From Dryocola sp051297175 (lineage in GTDB: Bacteria; Pseudomonadota; Gammaproteobacteria; Enterobacterales; Enterobacteriaceae): a stretch of DNA of 64,000 bases. Numbering within the stretch: the stretch's first letter is position 1; each line of letters begins with the position of its first letter. This document shows, piece by piece, positions 8,681 through 16,812 of this stretch. Below the pieces are notes generated by a model. The model did not search any database. It saw only the letters and a program-made list of their open reading frames with translations, and was not told the origin of the DNA. The stretch is from positions 2,294,001-2,358,000 of the forward strand of contig NZ_JBINNY010000001.1 in NCBI RefSeq assembly GCF_051297175.1, in the 5' to 3' direction. The position numbers and the translations under genes are program-made.

Positions 8681-9367
8681 TTAGGCTTTCTCCACGTTTC
8701 CCTGTACCACCAGGCTTTGAGCCGCGCGGCGTTTCTTCATTTTCTCATCAATAAGGTACTTCACCGCCAGCATCAAACCCAGGCCGATAAACGCGCCGGG
8801 CGGCAGCATTGCGAGCAGGAAGGGCGTATCGGTATGAAATACCTCGATGCGCAGGACTTTGGCCCAGCTGCCGAGCAGCCCGTCAGCGCCGTCGAACAGC
8901 GTGCCGTTGCCGATAATCTCACGCAGGGAGCCTAATACGAACATGGCGCTGGTCGCCCCGAGGCCGATGGCAAAGCCGTCCAGCGCCGCCATCGGCACGC
9001 TGTTTTTCGCCGCAAAGGCTTCCGCACGGCCGATAACAATACAGTTGGTCACGATAAGCGGAATAAAAATGCCCAGCGACTGATACAGCCCGTAGGCGTA
9101 GGCGTTGATCAGCATCTGCACGGTGCTCACCACCGAGGCAATGATCATCACGTAAATCGGAATACGGATTTCGTCAGGCGCCCAGCGGCGGATAGCCGAC
9201 ACGGCGGCATTGGTCAGCGTCAGCACAAGCGTCGTTGCAAGCCCCAGCCCGAGGGCGTTGGTGGCGGTGGAGGTGACGGCCAGCAGCGGACACATGCCCA
9301 GCAGCTGCACCAGCGCGGAGTTATTTTTCCATAACCCCTGAACGATAACTTCTTTTACATCACTCAT
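8681..9367 (-). CDS. rsxE: Electron transport complex subunit RsxE
   Basis: An integral inner-membrane subunit of the Rsx (Rnf-type) complex, which uses NADH to reduce the SoxR iron-sulfur cluster and so switches off the SoxRS response. The 228 residues hold about six hydrophobic helices, and the N-terminus WKNNSALVQLLGMCPLLAV mirrors that of its paralogue RsxA. Its start codon overlaps the rsxG stop (ATGA type), which indicates translational coupling. Confidence 0.96.
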   Translation of the reverse strand: MSDVKEVIVQGLWKNNSALVQLLGMCPLLAVTSTATNALGLGLATTLVLTLTNAAVSAIRRWAPDEIRIPIYVMIIASVVSTVQMLINAYAYGLYQSLGIFIPLIVTNCIVIGRAEAFAAKNSVPMAALDGFAIGLGATSAMFVLGSLREIIGNGTLFDGADGLLGSWAKVLRIEVFHTDTPFLLAMLPPGAFIGLGLMLAVKYLIDEKMKKRRAAQSLVVQGNVEKA

Positions 9368-9990
9368 GGCTGTGCTCCACAGGATGATAATTGTGCCAGG
9401 CGAGGCGGCAGGGTTTCGGCGAACAGCCCGGCGCGTTTCACTGCGTTAACCACGGCGCGCGGCGTGATGGTCGCGCCGGTAAACTGGTCAAACTGGCCGC
9501 CGTCTTTCTTCACCGCCCAGGTCGCGTCATCCGCGCCCTGAATGGTTTTGCCGGAAAAGTGGGTGATCCAGTCGCTCAGGCGCAGCTCTATTTTATCGCC
9601 GAGGCCCGGGGTTTCATGATGTTCGATGACGCGCGTGCCGAGCACCGTGCCTTTAAAATCCGCGCCAACCAGCAGTTGAATAGCGCCAGAATAACCGTCC
9701 GGGGCGGTGACTTCCATCACCACCGCAACCGGTTCGTCGCCTTTGCGCGCAACATACATCTTGCGATCGCCCGCGCCAAGCTGAGGGTCGTTCACGACGG
9801 AACAGCTTTGCTGAATATCGTTATCGTACATGTCGGCAGGCAGCACCTGGTCAAATAGCAGCTTTTGCTGCAGCGCGGCCTGACGGTCGATGGTCGGCTT
9901 CGTCAGCTCGTTGACCAGCGCGGTCAGCCCGGTTGCCAGCGCGGCAAAGACGGCCAGGGTCACGCCATGTTTTTGCATTGTTTTTAGCAT
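9364..9990 (-). CDS. rsxG: Electron transport complex subunit RsxG (FMN-binding)
   Basis: A subunit anchored by one N-terminal helix, with its periplasmic domain carrying a covalently bound FMN. The attachment motif is QFTGATITPRAV; the second threonine is residue 174, the position used in the E. coli protein. The product has 208 residues. It lies 9 nt after rsxD and overlaps rsxE by 4 nt within the rsxABCDGE-nth operon. Confidence 0.96.
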   Translation of the reverse strand: MLKTMQKHGVTLAVFAALATGLTALVNELTKPTIDRQAALQQKLLFDQVLPADMYDNDIQQSCSVVNDPQLGAGDRKMYVARKGDEPVAVVMEVTAPDGYSGAIQLLVGADFKGTVLGTRVIEHHETPGLGDKIELRLSDWITHFSGKTIQGADDATWAVKKDGGQFDQFTGATITPRAVVNAVKRAGLFAETLPPRLAQLSSCGAQP

Positions 9991-9999
9991 GACGATTCC

Positions 10000-11052
10000 T
10001 TAACGGTGGCCGTAAACGCGCGGGCGGGTGTAGTAATCAATGAGCGGCACGGTGATATTCGCCAGCAGCACCGCAAAGGCAACGCCATCAGGATAGCCGC
10101 CGTAGGTACGAATCAGCCACACCAGCAGGCCCGCCAGCGCGCCAAAAATCAGGCGGCCACGGTTGGTGGTGGACGCGGTAACCGGATCGGTAAGAATAAA
10201 GAACGCGCCGAACATCGTGGCACCGGAGAAAAGATGAATCACCGGCGAGACGCATTTTTCAGGGGAAAACAGCCAGCCGAGGGTAGCGCAGACCGTAAGC
10301 GTCAGCAGGAAGCTCACCGGGATATGCCAGTTGATGGTACGCCGCCAGAGCAGGAGCAGGCCGCCTGCTAAAAACGCCACGTTAACCCACTGCCAGCCCA
10401 GGCCGGCAATCACGCCCCTGTAGATGGTAGCGTTCATCAAATCCGCCGGAGAATGTCCCGCGTGCAGGCCGGTTTTAAACGTATCAAGCGGGGTCGCCTG
10501 GCTGATGCCGTCCACGCCCATGCGCAGCTGCGTGATGGTATCGCCTGCGGACGTGTGGCCGGTGAAGATAACGTGCAGTACGTCTGCAATGCCCGGCACG
10601 CTGGCGGCGATGGACTGCGGCGGCAGCCAGGAGGTCATCTGTACCGGGAAGGCAATCAGCAGCACCACGTAACCGATCATCGCCGGGTTAAAAGGGTTAT
10701 GCCCCAAACCGCCGTAAAGCTGTTTTGCGATAATGACCGCAAAAACGGTGCCGAGAATAATCATCCACCACGGCGCAAGCGGCGGGATACTGATCCCCAG
10801 CAGCAGGCCGGTAAGGGCGGCGGAATTGTCGCCAAGCGTAAGACGCAGCGACTGCTTGCGCAGCTTGACGACCAGCGCTTCGGCGGCGACGGCGCTGATT
10901 ATGCCGAGCGCAATCTGAATCAGGCTACCCCAGCCAAACCAGAAGCACAGCGCCGCGATGCCCGGCAGGGCGGCACAGGAAACCAGCAGCATGATTCTCG
11001 ACGTGCTGCGCTGGTTATGGGTATACGGGGAGCTTGCGATTTTAAAAACCAT
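10000..11052 (-). CDS. rsxD: Electron transport complex subunit RsxD
   Basis: A polytopic inner-membrane subunit with a covalent FMN on the Rsx electron path. The 350 residues contain about nine hydrophobic helices. GISQATPLD carries the FMN-linked Thr187, the same position as in E. coli, and HNPFNPAMIGYVV is a conserved loop. The start codon abuts the rsxC stop. Confidence 0.96.
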   Translation of the reverse strand: MVFKIASSPYTHNQRSTSRIMLLVSCAALPGIAALCFWFGWGSLIQIALGIISAVAAEALVVKLRKQSLRLTLGDNSAALTGLLLGISIPPLAPWWMIILGTVFAVIIAKQLYGGLGHNPFNPAMIGYVVLLIAFPVQMTSWLPPQSIAASVPGIADVLHVIFTGHTSAGDTITQLRMGVDGISQATPLDTFKTGLHAGHSPADLMNATIYRGVIAGLGWQWVNVAFLAGGLLLLWRRTINWHIPVSFLLTLTVCATLGWLFSPEKCVSPVIHLFSGATMFGAFFILTDPVTASTTNRGRLIFGALAGLLVWLIRTYGGYPDGVAFAVLLANITVPLIDYYTRPRVYGHR

Positions 11053-13011
11053 TTATTCCTCTGGCACCATCTGCTGAGCGGCTTTACGTGCCTGTACGCG
11101 GGCGATGGCCGCAGCGACAGCCGCTTTTCTTGGGTCTTGTTCTTCTGTTGATTCGGTCACTTCTGCCGTCGCCTGCTGCTGTGCAGCTTTGCGGGCTTTG
11201 GCCCGAGCGATCGCTGCTTCGACGGCGGCTTTACGCGGATCGACCGGCGTGGCAGGTTCTGATTCAGCGACAGGCTCGCTGGTAGCCTGTTCCGCCTTGC
11301 GGGCTTTGGCCCTTGCGATAGCCGCTTCAACGGCCGCCTTGCGCGGATCGACGGCTCCCGAATCGGCGGCTTCAACCTGCAACGCTTTCTCAGCCTGCTT
11401 CGCTCGCGCCTGGGCTTTGCGGGCCTCGCGGGCGGCGATGATTTCGGCGTTATCCGGCGTGCTGCCTGCCTGGACGATAATCGGTTCGCTGCTTTGCGCT
11501 TTTTTGCTTTTCACGCGCGCAAGGGCGGCCTGAATAGCGTCATTGTCTTTCGCATTCGGCTGCACCGCCGCCTGCTTGTGTCTTTCCTGACGGGCCGCTT
11601 TTTCACGTTCCAGACGAGCCTGACGCGCCTCAAAGCGGATCTTCGCCTCGGCGGTGCGTTTCGCCTCGAGTTCTATCTCGCGGATCTCTGCTTTTTCCTG
11701 GCGGAAATACTGCACCAGCGGGATGTTGCTCGGACAAACGTAGGCGCATGCGCCGCATTCAATGCAGTCTTTGAGATTGTGTGCCGTGGCCTTGTCGTGC
11801 TGCTGGCCTTTGCTGAACCAGTAGAGCTGCTGCGGGAGCAGATCCGCCGGGCACGAATCCGCGCAGGCGCTACAGCGGATGCAACCCTGTTCTTCGGGCT
11901 GCTCGCCCATCTCGCTCGGTGACGGAGCCAGCAGGCAGTTGGTGATTTTCACCACCGGAACCTCAAGCCACGGCAGGCTAAAGCCCATCAGCGGGCCGCC
12001 CATAATCACCTGCTGTTCCTGTCCAGGTCGGAAACCGGCGAAATCTAACAGATGGCGAACGGGCGTGCCGAGGCGTGCCCAAACGTTGCCCGGCTGGGCA
12101 ACGGCTTCACCGGTCAGCGTAACCACGCGTTCGGTCAGCGGTTCGCCGTCAATAATCGCACGCTTAACCGCGAAGGCCGTCCCAACGTTCTGCATCAACA
12201 CGCCGATATCGGACGAGCGGCCGCCGTGGGGAACCTGTTTGCCGGTGAGGATTTGCGTAAGCTGTTTTGCGCCGCCGGAAGGGTATTTGGTTGGGATAAC
12301 GCGCAGTACGATATCGTGCGCGTCGGTCAGCACCGCGCGCAGCATTGAAATAGCCTGCGGTTTGTTATCCTCAATGCCGATCAGCACGCGCTGGGGTTTA
12401 AGGATGTGCGCCAGAATGCGCACGCCCTCGATAATTTGCGCGGCGCAGTCCTGCATCAGGCGGTCATCTGCCGTAATGTACGGCTCGCACTCGGCGGCGT
12501 TAATAATCAGCGTGTCGATTTTATCGCCGCCGCCGTGCAGTTTGTTGCCGGTCGGGAAACCCGCACCGCCCAGCCCGGCTACGCCAAACTGGTGAATGCG
12601 TTCAATCAGCGCTTCGCGGCTGCGGCAGGTGTAATCCGGCCACGGGTCTTTTTCAAACCAGGTATCTTCGCCGTCGGCTTCAATAATTACGCTCAGCTCT
12701 TCCAGGGCGGAAGGGTGGGCGGTGGAGTGCGGCGCAATGGCCGTGACGATACCGGACGTCGGCGCGTGGACGGGCAGCATTCTGCCGCGACCTTTGGTCA
12801 GCGGCTGGCCCCGCAGCACGGTATCGCCGGCTTTGACGCAGAGTTCGCCTTCTGCACCAATGTGCTGCTTCAGCGGCAGCACCAGCTGTTTAGGCAGCGG
12901 AACCTGGCGCAACGGCGTGCCGTTTGACTGGGTTTTCATCTCCGGCGGATGGATGCCGCCGTCAAAATCCCAGATTTTGTCTTTATTATAGCGTTTGAAG
13001 AAATTAAGCAT
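11053..13011 (-). CDS. rsxC: Electron transport complex subunit RsxC
   Basis: The NADH-facing subunit of the Rsx complex. The start at 13011 gives MLNFFKRYNKDKIWDF as in the family, 652 residues; a longer frame from 13122 lies inside rsxB and is unsupported. GVAGLGGAGFPTGNKL marks the nucleotide/FMN domain. Two 4Fe-4S motifs follow: CIRCSACADSCP and CIECGACAYVCP. The C-terminus is an Ala/Lys/Arg-rich tail with three copies of a DPRKAAVEAAIARAKARK-type unit; K-12 RsxC carries more copies, which explains the shorter length. It overlaps rsxB by 8 nt. Confidence 0.96.
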   Translation of the reverse strand: MLNFFKRYNKDKIWDFDGGIHPPEMKTQSNGTPLRQVPLPKQLVLPLKQHIGAEGELCVKAGDTVLRGQPLTKGRGRMLPVHAPTSGIVTAIAPHSTAHPSALEELSVIIEADGEDTWFEKDPWPDYTCRSREALIERIHQFGVAGLGGAGFPTGNKLHGGGDKIDTLIINAAECEPYITADDRLMQDCAAQIIEGVRILAHILKPQRVLIGIEDNKPQAISMLRAVLTDAHDIVLRVIPTKYPSGGAKQLTQILTGKQVPHGGRSSDIGVLMQNVGTAFAVKRAIIDGEPLTERVVTLTGEAVAQPGNVWARLGTPVRHLLDFAGFRPGQEQQVIMGGPLMGFSLPWLEVPVVKITNCLLAPSPSEMGEQPEEQGCIRCSACADSCPADLLPQQLYWFSKGQQHDKATAHNLKDCIECGACAYVCPSNIPLVQYFRQEKAEIREIELEAKRTAEAKIRFEARQARLEREKAARQERHKQAAVQPNAKDNDAIQAALARVKSKKAQSSEPIIVQAGSTPDNAEIIAAREARKAQARAKQAEKALQVEAADSGAVDPRKAAVEAAIARAKARKAEQATSEPVAESEPATPVDPRKAAVEAAIARAKARKAAQQQATAEVTESTEEQDPRKAAVAAAIARVQARKAAQQMVPEE

Positions 13012-13582
13012 GTTGTTCCACCGGAATGTTACGTACCGGAATGGTCTGGAGATCCCATTTCCAGCTCTCCGTGGTGGTGGCGACCGGGCGCAGTTCGATG
13101 CAGCGCGTTGGACAAGGGTCAACGCAGAGGTTGCAGCCGGTGCAGAGATCGCTCATCACCGTGTGCATCGCGCGGGTCGCGCCCACGATGGCGTCTACGG
13201 GGCAGGCCTGAATACATTTGGTGCAGCCGATGCAGTTGGCTTCGTCGATGATTGCCAGCATACGCACCGGGGCTGCGGCCGCGGCGTCGCCTTCAATAGG
13301 CTGCGGATCGACGTTAAGCAGGGTAGCAATTTTTTGCATCACGGCTTCGCCACCGGGGGCGCACAGGTTTATCTTCGCGCCGCTGTTGCCGACGGCCTCA
13401 GCATAAGGGCGACAGCCCGGATAGCCGCACTGCCCGCACTGGCTTTGCGGCAGCAGCTCTTCGATTTTTTCGACAATGGGGTCTTCCTCCACCGCGAACC
13501 GGCGCGCGGCGTAGCCGAGGATCAGGCCAAAGACCAGCCCCATCAGGGTAATCGCAAGAATAGCAATCCACACGCCGCTCAT
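13004..13582 (-). CDS. rsxB: Electron transport complex ferredoxin subunit RsxB
   Basis: A membrane-anchored ferredoxin-like subunit that carries electrons within the Rsx complex. After one N-terminal helix come a cysteine cluster (CGQCGYPGC) and two 4Fe-4S ferredoxin motifs, CIGCTKCIQACP and CTGCNLCVDPCP. The 192 residues equal the E. coli length. Its start overlaps the rsxA stop by one base and its end overlaps the rsxC start. Confidence 0.97.
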   Translation of the reverse strand: MSGVWIAILAITLMGLVFGLILGYAARRFAVEEDPIVEKIEELLPQSQCGQCGYPGCRPYAEAVGNSGAKINLCAPGGEAVMQKIATLLNVDPQPIEGDAAAAAPVRMLAIIDEANCIGCTKCIQACPVDAIVGATRAMHTVMSDLCTGCNLCVDPCPTRCIELRPVATTTESWKWDLQTIPVRNIPVEQHA

Positions 13583-14163
13583 CAGAACTTCACCAGCCCG
13601 CTGAAGCCCATAAAGGCCAGTGACATCAGCCCGGCGGTGATTAAGGCGATGGAGTTGCCTTTAAAGGGGGCCGGAACGTCAGAGACGGCGATACGTTCGC
13701 GGATTGCCGCAAACAGCACCATCACGAGAGTAAAGCCCACGGCTGCGGAAAAGCCGTACAGCGCGGACTGCAGAAAATTATGGCCGAGGTTAACGTTTAA
13801 TAGCGCCACGCCCAATACCGCGCAGTTGGTGGTAATAAGCGGCAGGAATATCCCTAATAAACGATAAAGCGCCGGGCTGGTTTTGCGGACGACCATTTCG
13901 GTGAACTGCACCACAACGGCAATAACCAGAATAAACGCAAGGGTACGTAAATAGACCAAATCCAGCGGGATAAGAATCAGGTCGTTAATAACCCAGGCGC
14001 AAATAGAGGCCAACGTTAATACGAAAGTGGTAGCGAGCCCCATGCCAATAGCTGTCTCCAGTTTTTTGGAAACGCCCATAAACGGGCACAGGCCAAGAAA
14101 CTTCACCAACACGAAGTTATTGACCAGCACTGTACCAACAAAGAGCAGCAAGTAATCTGTCAT
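13582..14163 (-). CDS. rsxA: Electron transport complex subunit RsxA
   Basis: The first gene of the rsx operon. It is a six-helix inner-membrane subunit of 193 residues, paralogous to RsxE but in inverted topology; NFVLVKFLGLCPFMGVSKK and the later CAVLGVALLN are typical. With RsxB-E and RsxG it forms the complex that keeps SoxR reduced. The operon promoter should lie in the 77-nt gap before ydgK's end. Confidence 0.96.
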   Translation of the reverse strand: MTDYLLLFVGTVLVNNFVLVKFLGLCPFMGVSKKLETAIGMGLATTFVLTLASICAWVINDLILIPLDLVYLRTLAFILVIAVVVQFTEMVVRKTSPALYRLLGIFLPLITTNCAVLGVALLNVNLGHNFLQSALYGFSAAVGFTLVMVLFAAIRERIAVSDVPAPFKGNSIALITAGLMSLAFMGFSGLVKF

Positions 14164-14240
14164 TTTCTAACCTGAAACAAAAAAAGCCGTCCATTATCGG
14201 TGAAATTAAAAACGCCGACAACGGAGCATTTATAGGGTTA

Positions 14241-14681
14241 TTACGGATTAATAAACGTTTCTTTCACGCGCTTCGATCGTTTGAGGTAAGGCACCAGCAA
14301 CGAGGCGGCAAGCAGCGGGAACAACAGCTGGCGTAGGGCGAGGTCGTCACTGACCGGGGAAAAAGCGAACGCTTTAATTGCCAACAACACCGAAATCAGT
14401 AACCAGAGAATGTAATGACGCACAACGTTTTTACGGCGTTTAAAGAACGCGATGGTCAGCCACACGGTGTAACCCCACATGGCGATGGCGCAGGCGACCG
14501 AGAAATACCAGAACAGCACCATGTTTTGCCCCTGAGCGCCCATCAAACGATGGCTTTCCGGTGAGATAAGCATCATCAAATAGATAACCAGCGCGATGGA
14601 GCTGCTAAGCAAGGTCAGCAGAAGCCAGGCGAGAGGGGCAATTAGCCAGCCTGCAATGCGCGGCGCTTGCGTGGTAGTCAT
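14241..14681 (-). CDS. ydgK: DUF2569 inner-membrane protein YdgK
   Basis: A four-helix membrane protein of unknown function (DUF2569). The chosen ATG at 14681 is preceded by GGGAGGCTAC, a good ribosome-binding site, and gives 146 residues; the frame opens six codons further upstream. The end is basic (PYLKRSKRVKETF). It sits between cnu and rsxA as in K-12. Nothing in the sequence gives a biochemical role. Confidence 0.85.
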   Translation of the reverse strand: MTTTQAPRIAGWLIAPLAWLLLTLLSSSIALVIYLMMLISPESHRLMGAQGQNMVLFWYFSVACAIAMWGYTVWLTIAFFKRRKNVVRHYILWLLISVLLAIKAFAFSPVSDDLALRQLLFPLLAASLLVPYLKRSKRVKETFINP

Positions 14682-14780
14682 GTAGCCTCCCGGGTGCAAA
14701 AAAACGATATGCGTACCTTATGGGTGAGATAAGGCGGGGAGATTATAAGACTTTTTACGCGTAATGCTACACGCAAGCGG

Positions 14781-14996
14781 TTACACGACGTAACGCCACA
14801 CCGATTTAGGCACGCATCCGAGGTCAAAAAGACGGCCGCCGGAAACCAGCTCCGCGCGGCGATGATCGGCGGCGCGGTACATATTCATAATGTCCTGAGA
14901 ATCGGTAAGGCTGTAATTAAGGTGGTCGAATAATTTCTCGAGGCTTTCCAGACTGCTAATTTTTCTGAACTTCATTAAATAGTCTTGCGCTGTCAT
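14781..14996 (-). CDS. cnu: Hha-family nucleoid modulator Cnu (YdgT)
   Basis: A 71-residue Hha/YmoA-family protein that binds H-NS and StpA and strengthens silencing of transferred and virulence genes. It has the family core LKFRKISSLESLEKLFDHL-type start (here MKFRKISSLESLEKLFDHL) and AADHRRAELVSGGRLFDLG. It is nearly identical to E. coli Cnu. In K-12 the small gene blr lies just upstream; here that place is taken by a 190-nt gap and a glycosidase gene. Confidence 0.96.
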   Translation of the reverse strand: MTAQDYLMKFRKISSLESLEKLFDHLNYSLTDSQDIMNMYRAADHRRAELVSGGRLFDLGCVPKSVWRYVV

Positions 14997-15145
14997 AGGG
15001 GGCGAATGTCCATGCGTGAAGTATTTGGCTTGCTTACTGTGCCGTAAGATCGGCCAGAATAATAAACGCAGATGGGGTTTTTACTTAGCGCAATTATGTA
15101 CTGAAGGATTATTTAGGAGTTTTCTACAGGAGAACTTCGCATTTG

Positions 15146-15170
15146 CTCAGGCGCAATAAATGCGCCCGAG
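15146..15170 (-). terminator. Hairpin after the glycosidase gene
   Basis: CTCAGGCGCA and TGCGCCCGAG pair with one mismatch around an ATAAA loop, 17 nt past the stop of the GH1 gene. There is no T-run on the minus strand, so this is a weak terminator candidate. The remaining 14997-15187 gap holds no blr-like frame. Confidence 0.4.
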
Positions 15171-15187
15171 CGGTTAACGCAAATTAA

Positions 15188-16588
15188 TCAGCGTTTTTCA
15201 CCACGGCTGGCAATCAATTCCTGATACCAGAAGAAGCTTTTTTTACGCCTACGGGCAAGGCCGTTCTGGTGGTCAACATACACGAAGCCGTACTGTTTCT
15301 GGTAGCCGTTGAGCCAGCTCAGCAGATCGATGAACGACCACGGATAGTAGCCGCGCACGTCCGCGCCTTGCTGCATAGCGGCTTCCACCGCATCGATATG
15401 GATTTTAAGATAATCAATGCGCGGATCGTCTACCACCTCGCCGTCGATTATCGGATCTTTGGCGCCTAAACCGTTTTCGGTGATATAAATCGGAATATCG
15501 CCATAGCGGGCTTTAATCTGCAAAATACCGTCGGTTAATCCCTGCGGATAAATTTCCCAATCCCAGTCGGTATAAACGCCCTGCGGATTACGGACAAATT
15601 TAAATAAGTCTTTAAAGCCAAATTCATGGCCGCTATTTTTTTCGCCGCTGTGGTTCGACTGGAGGTGCGTTTGCTGATGGTTGGCGGCAACCGTTTCGCG
15701 CTTGTAATAGTTAAGGCCGATAAAATCGCAGATATTTTCTTTCAGAAGCTGTTCGTCGCCGGGCGCAAACAGCGGCACGTTCCACAGCGCCTGGGTTTTC
15801 GCCAGCAGCTCGGCCGGGTATTCGCCTTTGAGTACCGGATCGTAAAGCCAGTGCGTCCAGATGCCGTCAGCAAGGGCTGCGGCCTGTTTATCTTCCGCCG
15901 AGTCGGTAAGCGGGGTATGGGTTTGCAGCACGTTCACGAAGCCGATTGTTCCGTCAATTCCGCTGCTGCGGAATGCGTTAACCGCGCCGGCGTGGGCAAC
16001 GAAAACGTGGTGACATGCCTGAATGGCGCGGGCGGGATCGCGCACCGACGGCGGGTGGCTGCCGGTAATATAGCCGTGGCCGATGAATACCACGGTTTCG
16101 TTGAACGTTGACCACAGCTTCACGCGGTCGCCAAAGCGGGTATAGCACAGGCGGGCGTAATCTACGAAAGCCTCTGCGGTGGCCCGGTTTTCCCAGCCGC
16201 CTTCGTCCTGCAACGCCTGCGGCAGGTCCCAGTGGTAGAGCGTAATCATCGGCTCAACGTTGTTTTCCACCAGGCAATCAATCAGGTCGCTATAAAACTT
16301 CACCCCGGCTTCGTTGACCGCCCCTCGACCCTGCGGGAAAAGACGGGGCCATGAAATGGAAAATCGATAGCTTTGCAAGCCCTGTTCAGCCATCAGCGCG
16401 ACGTCTTCGCGGAAGCGATGGTAGTGGTCAACGGCCACGTCACCGTTGGTGTTCTGGAAGGTGGTGCCGGGCTTGTGGGCAAAAATATCCCAGATTGAAG
16501 GGCCTTTGCCGTCGGCGTCGTGACCGCCTTCAACCTGATACGCCGCGGTAGCGGCACCCCAAAGAAAATGCTGCGGGAAAGCTGACAT
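15188..16588 (-). CDS. GH1 6-phospho-beta-glucosidase
   Basis: A cytoplasmic glycoside hydrolase family 1 enzyme of 466 residues, likely cleaving phosphorylated beta-glucosides delivered by a PTS. The catalytic acid/base is Glu164 in TFNE and the nucleophile Glu371 in TENG. The C-terminal segment has Ser424, Lys431 and Tyr433 (LLSWLNGYQKQYGF), the S-K-Y set that holds the 6-phosphate; plain beta-glucosidases have Glu in place of this Ser. No PTS transporter or regulator is adjacent, so the substrate importer must be elsewhere. A tandem pair of LacI-family operator sequences lies about 60 nt upstream. The gene is absent at this place in K-12. Confidence 0.88.
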   Translation of the reverse strand: MSAFPQHFLWGAATAAYQVEGGHDADGKGPSIWDIFAHKPGTTFQNTNGDVAVDHYHRFREDVALMAEQGLQSYRFSISWPRLFPQGRGAVNEAGVKFYSDLIDCLVENNVEPMITLYHWDLPQALQDEGGWENRATAEAFVDYARLCYTRFGDRVKLWSTFNETVVFIGHGYITGSHPPSVRDPARAIQACHHVFVAHAGAVNAFRSSGIDGTIGFVNVLQTHTPLTDSAEDKQAAALADGIWTHWLYDPVLKGEYPAELLAKTQALWNVPLFAPGDEQLLKENICDFIGLNYYKRETVAANHQQTHLQSNHSGEKNSGHEFGFKDLFKFVRNPQGVYTDWDWEIYPQGLTDGILQIKARYGDIPIYITENGLGAKDPIIDGEVVDDPRIDYLKIHIDAVEAAMQQGADVRGYYPWSFIDLLSWLNGYQKQYGFVYVDHQNGLARRRKKSFFWYQELIASRGEKR

Positions 16589-16646
16589 AACTGCGCTCCT
16601 TGAGTTGACTCGACCCAGCCAGTGTAGGCAACGGTTTACAAGCGCA

Positions 16647-16671
16647 GCAACCGGTTTCTGAAACCGGTTAC
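16647..16671. promoter_or_regulatory. Tandem pair of LacI-family operators
   Basis: GCAACCGGTTTC (16647-16658) and GAAACCGGTTAC (16660-16671) both fit the GalR/LacI-family pattern GNAANCGNTTNC exactly. Their centres are 13 bp apart, and the inner arms form one larger palindrome. The pair lies in the divergent gap of the GH1 gene and ydgJ, 59 nt from the GH1 start and 142 nt from ydgJ. The central CCGG differs from the AACGTT of the MalI sites nearby, so another regulator is expected, perhaps one of the AscG type. Confidence 0.65.
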
Positions 16672-16812
16672 ATATTTGCGAAGTGAGTCACTTTTGAGCT
16701 TCATGAGCGAGTGCCTGGCAAGTGTTCAACCAAAACGTAACAAGTAAACTACCTGTTGTTACACTGTAGGGGATGGTGTCAAATGAGGTGTCCATAAAAG
16801 TGAGGAATACAA

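Noticed and set aside
14997..15187. Search for blr between cnu and the glycosidase gene
   Set aside because: No minus-strand frame with a membrane helix of about 40 residues is present; the longest from an ATG has eight codons.
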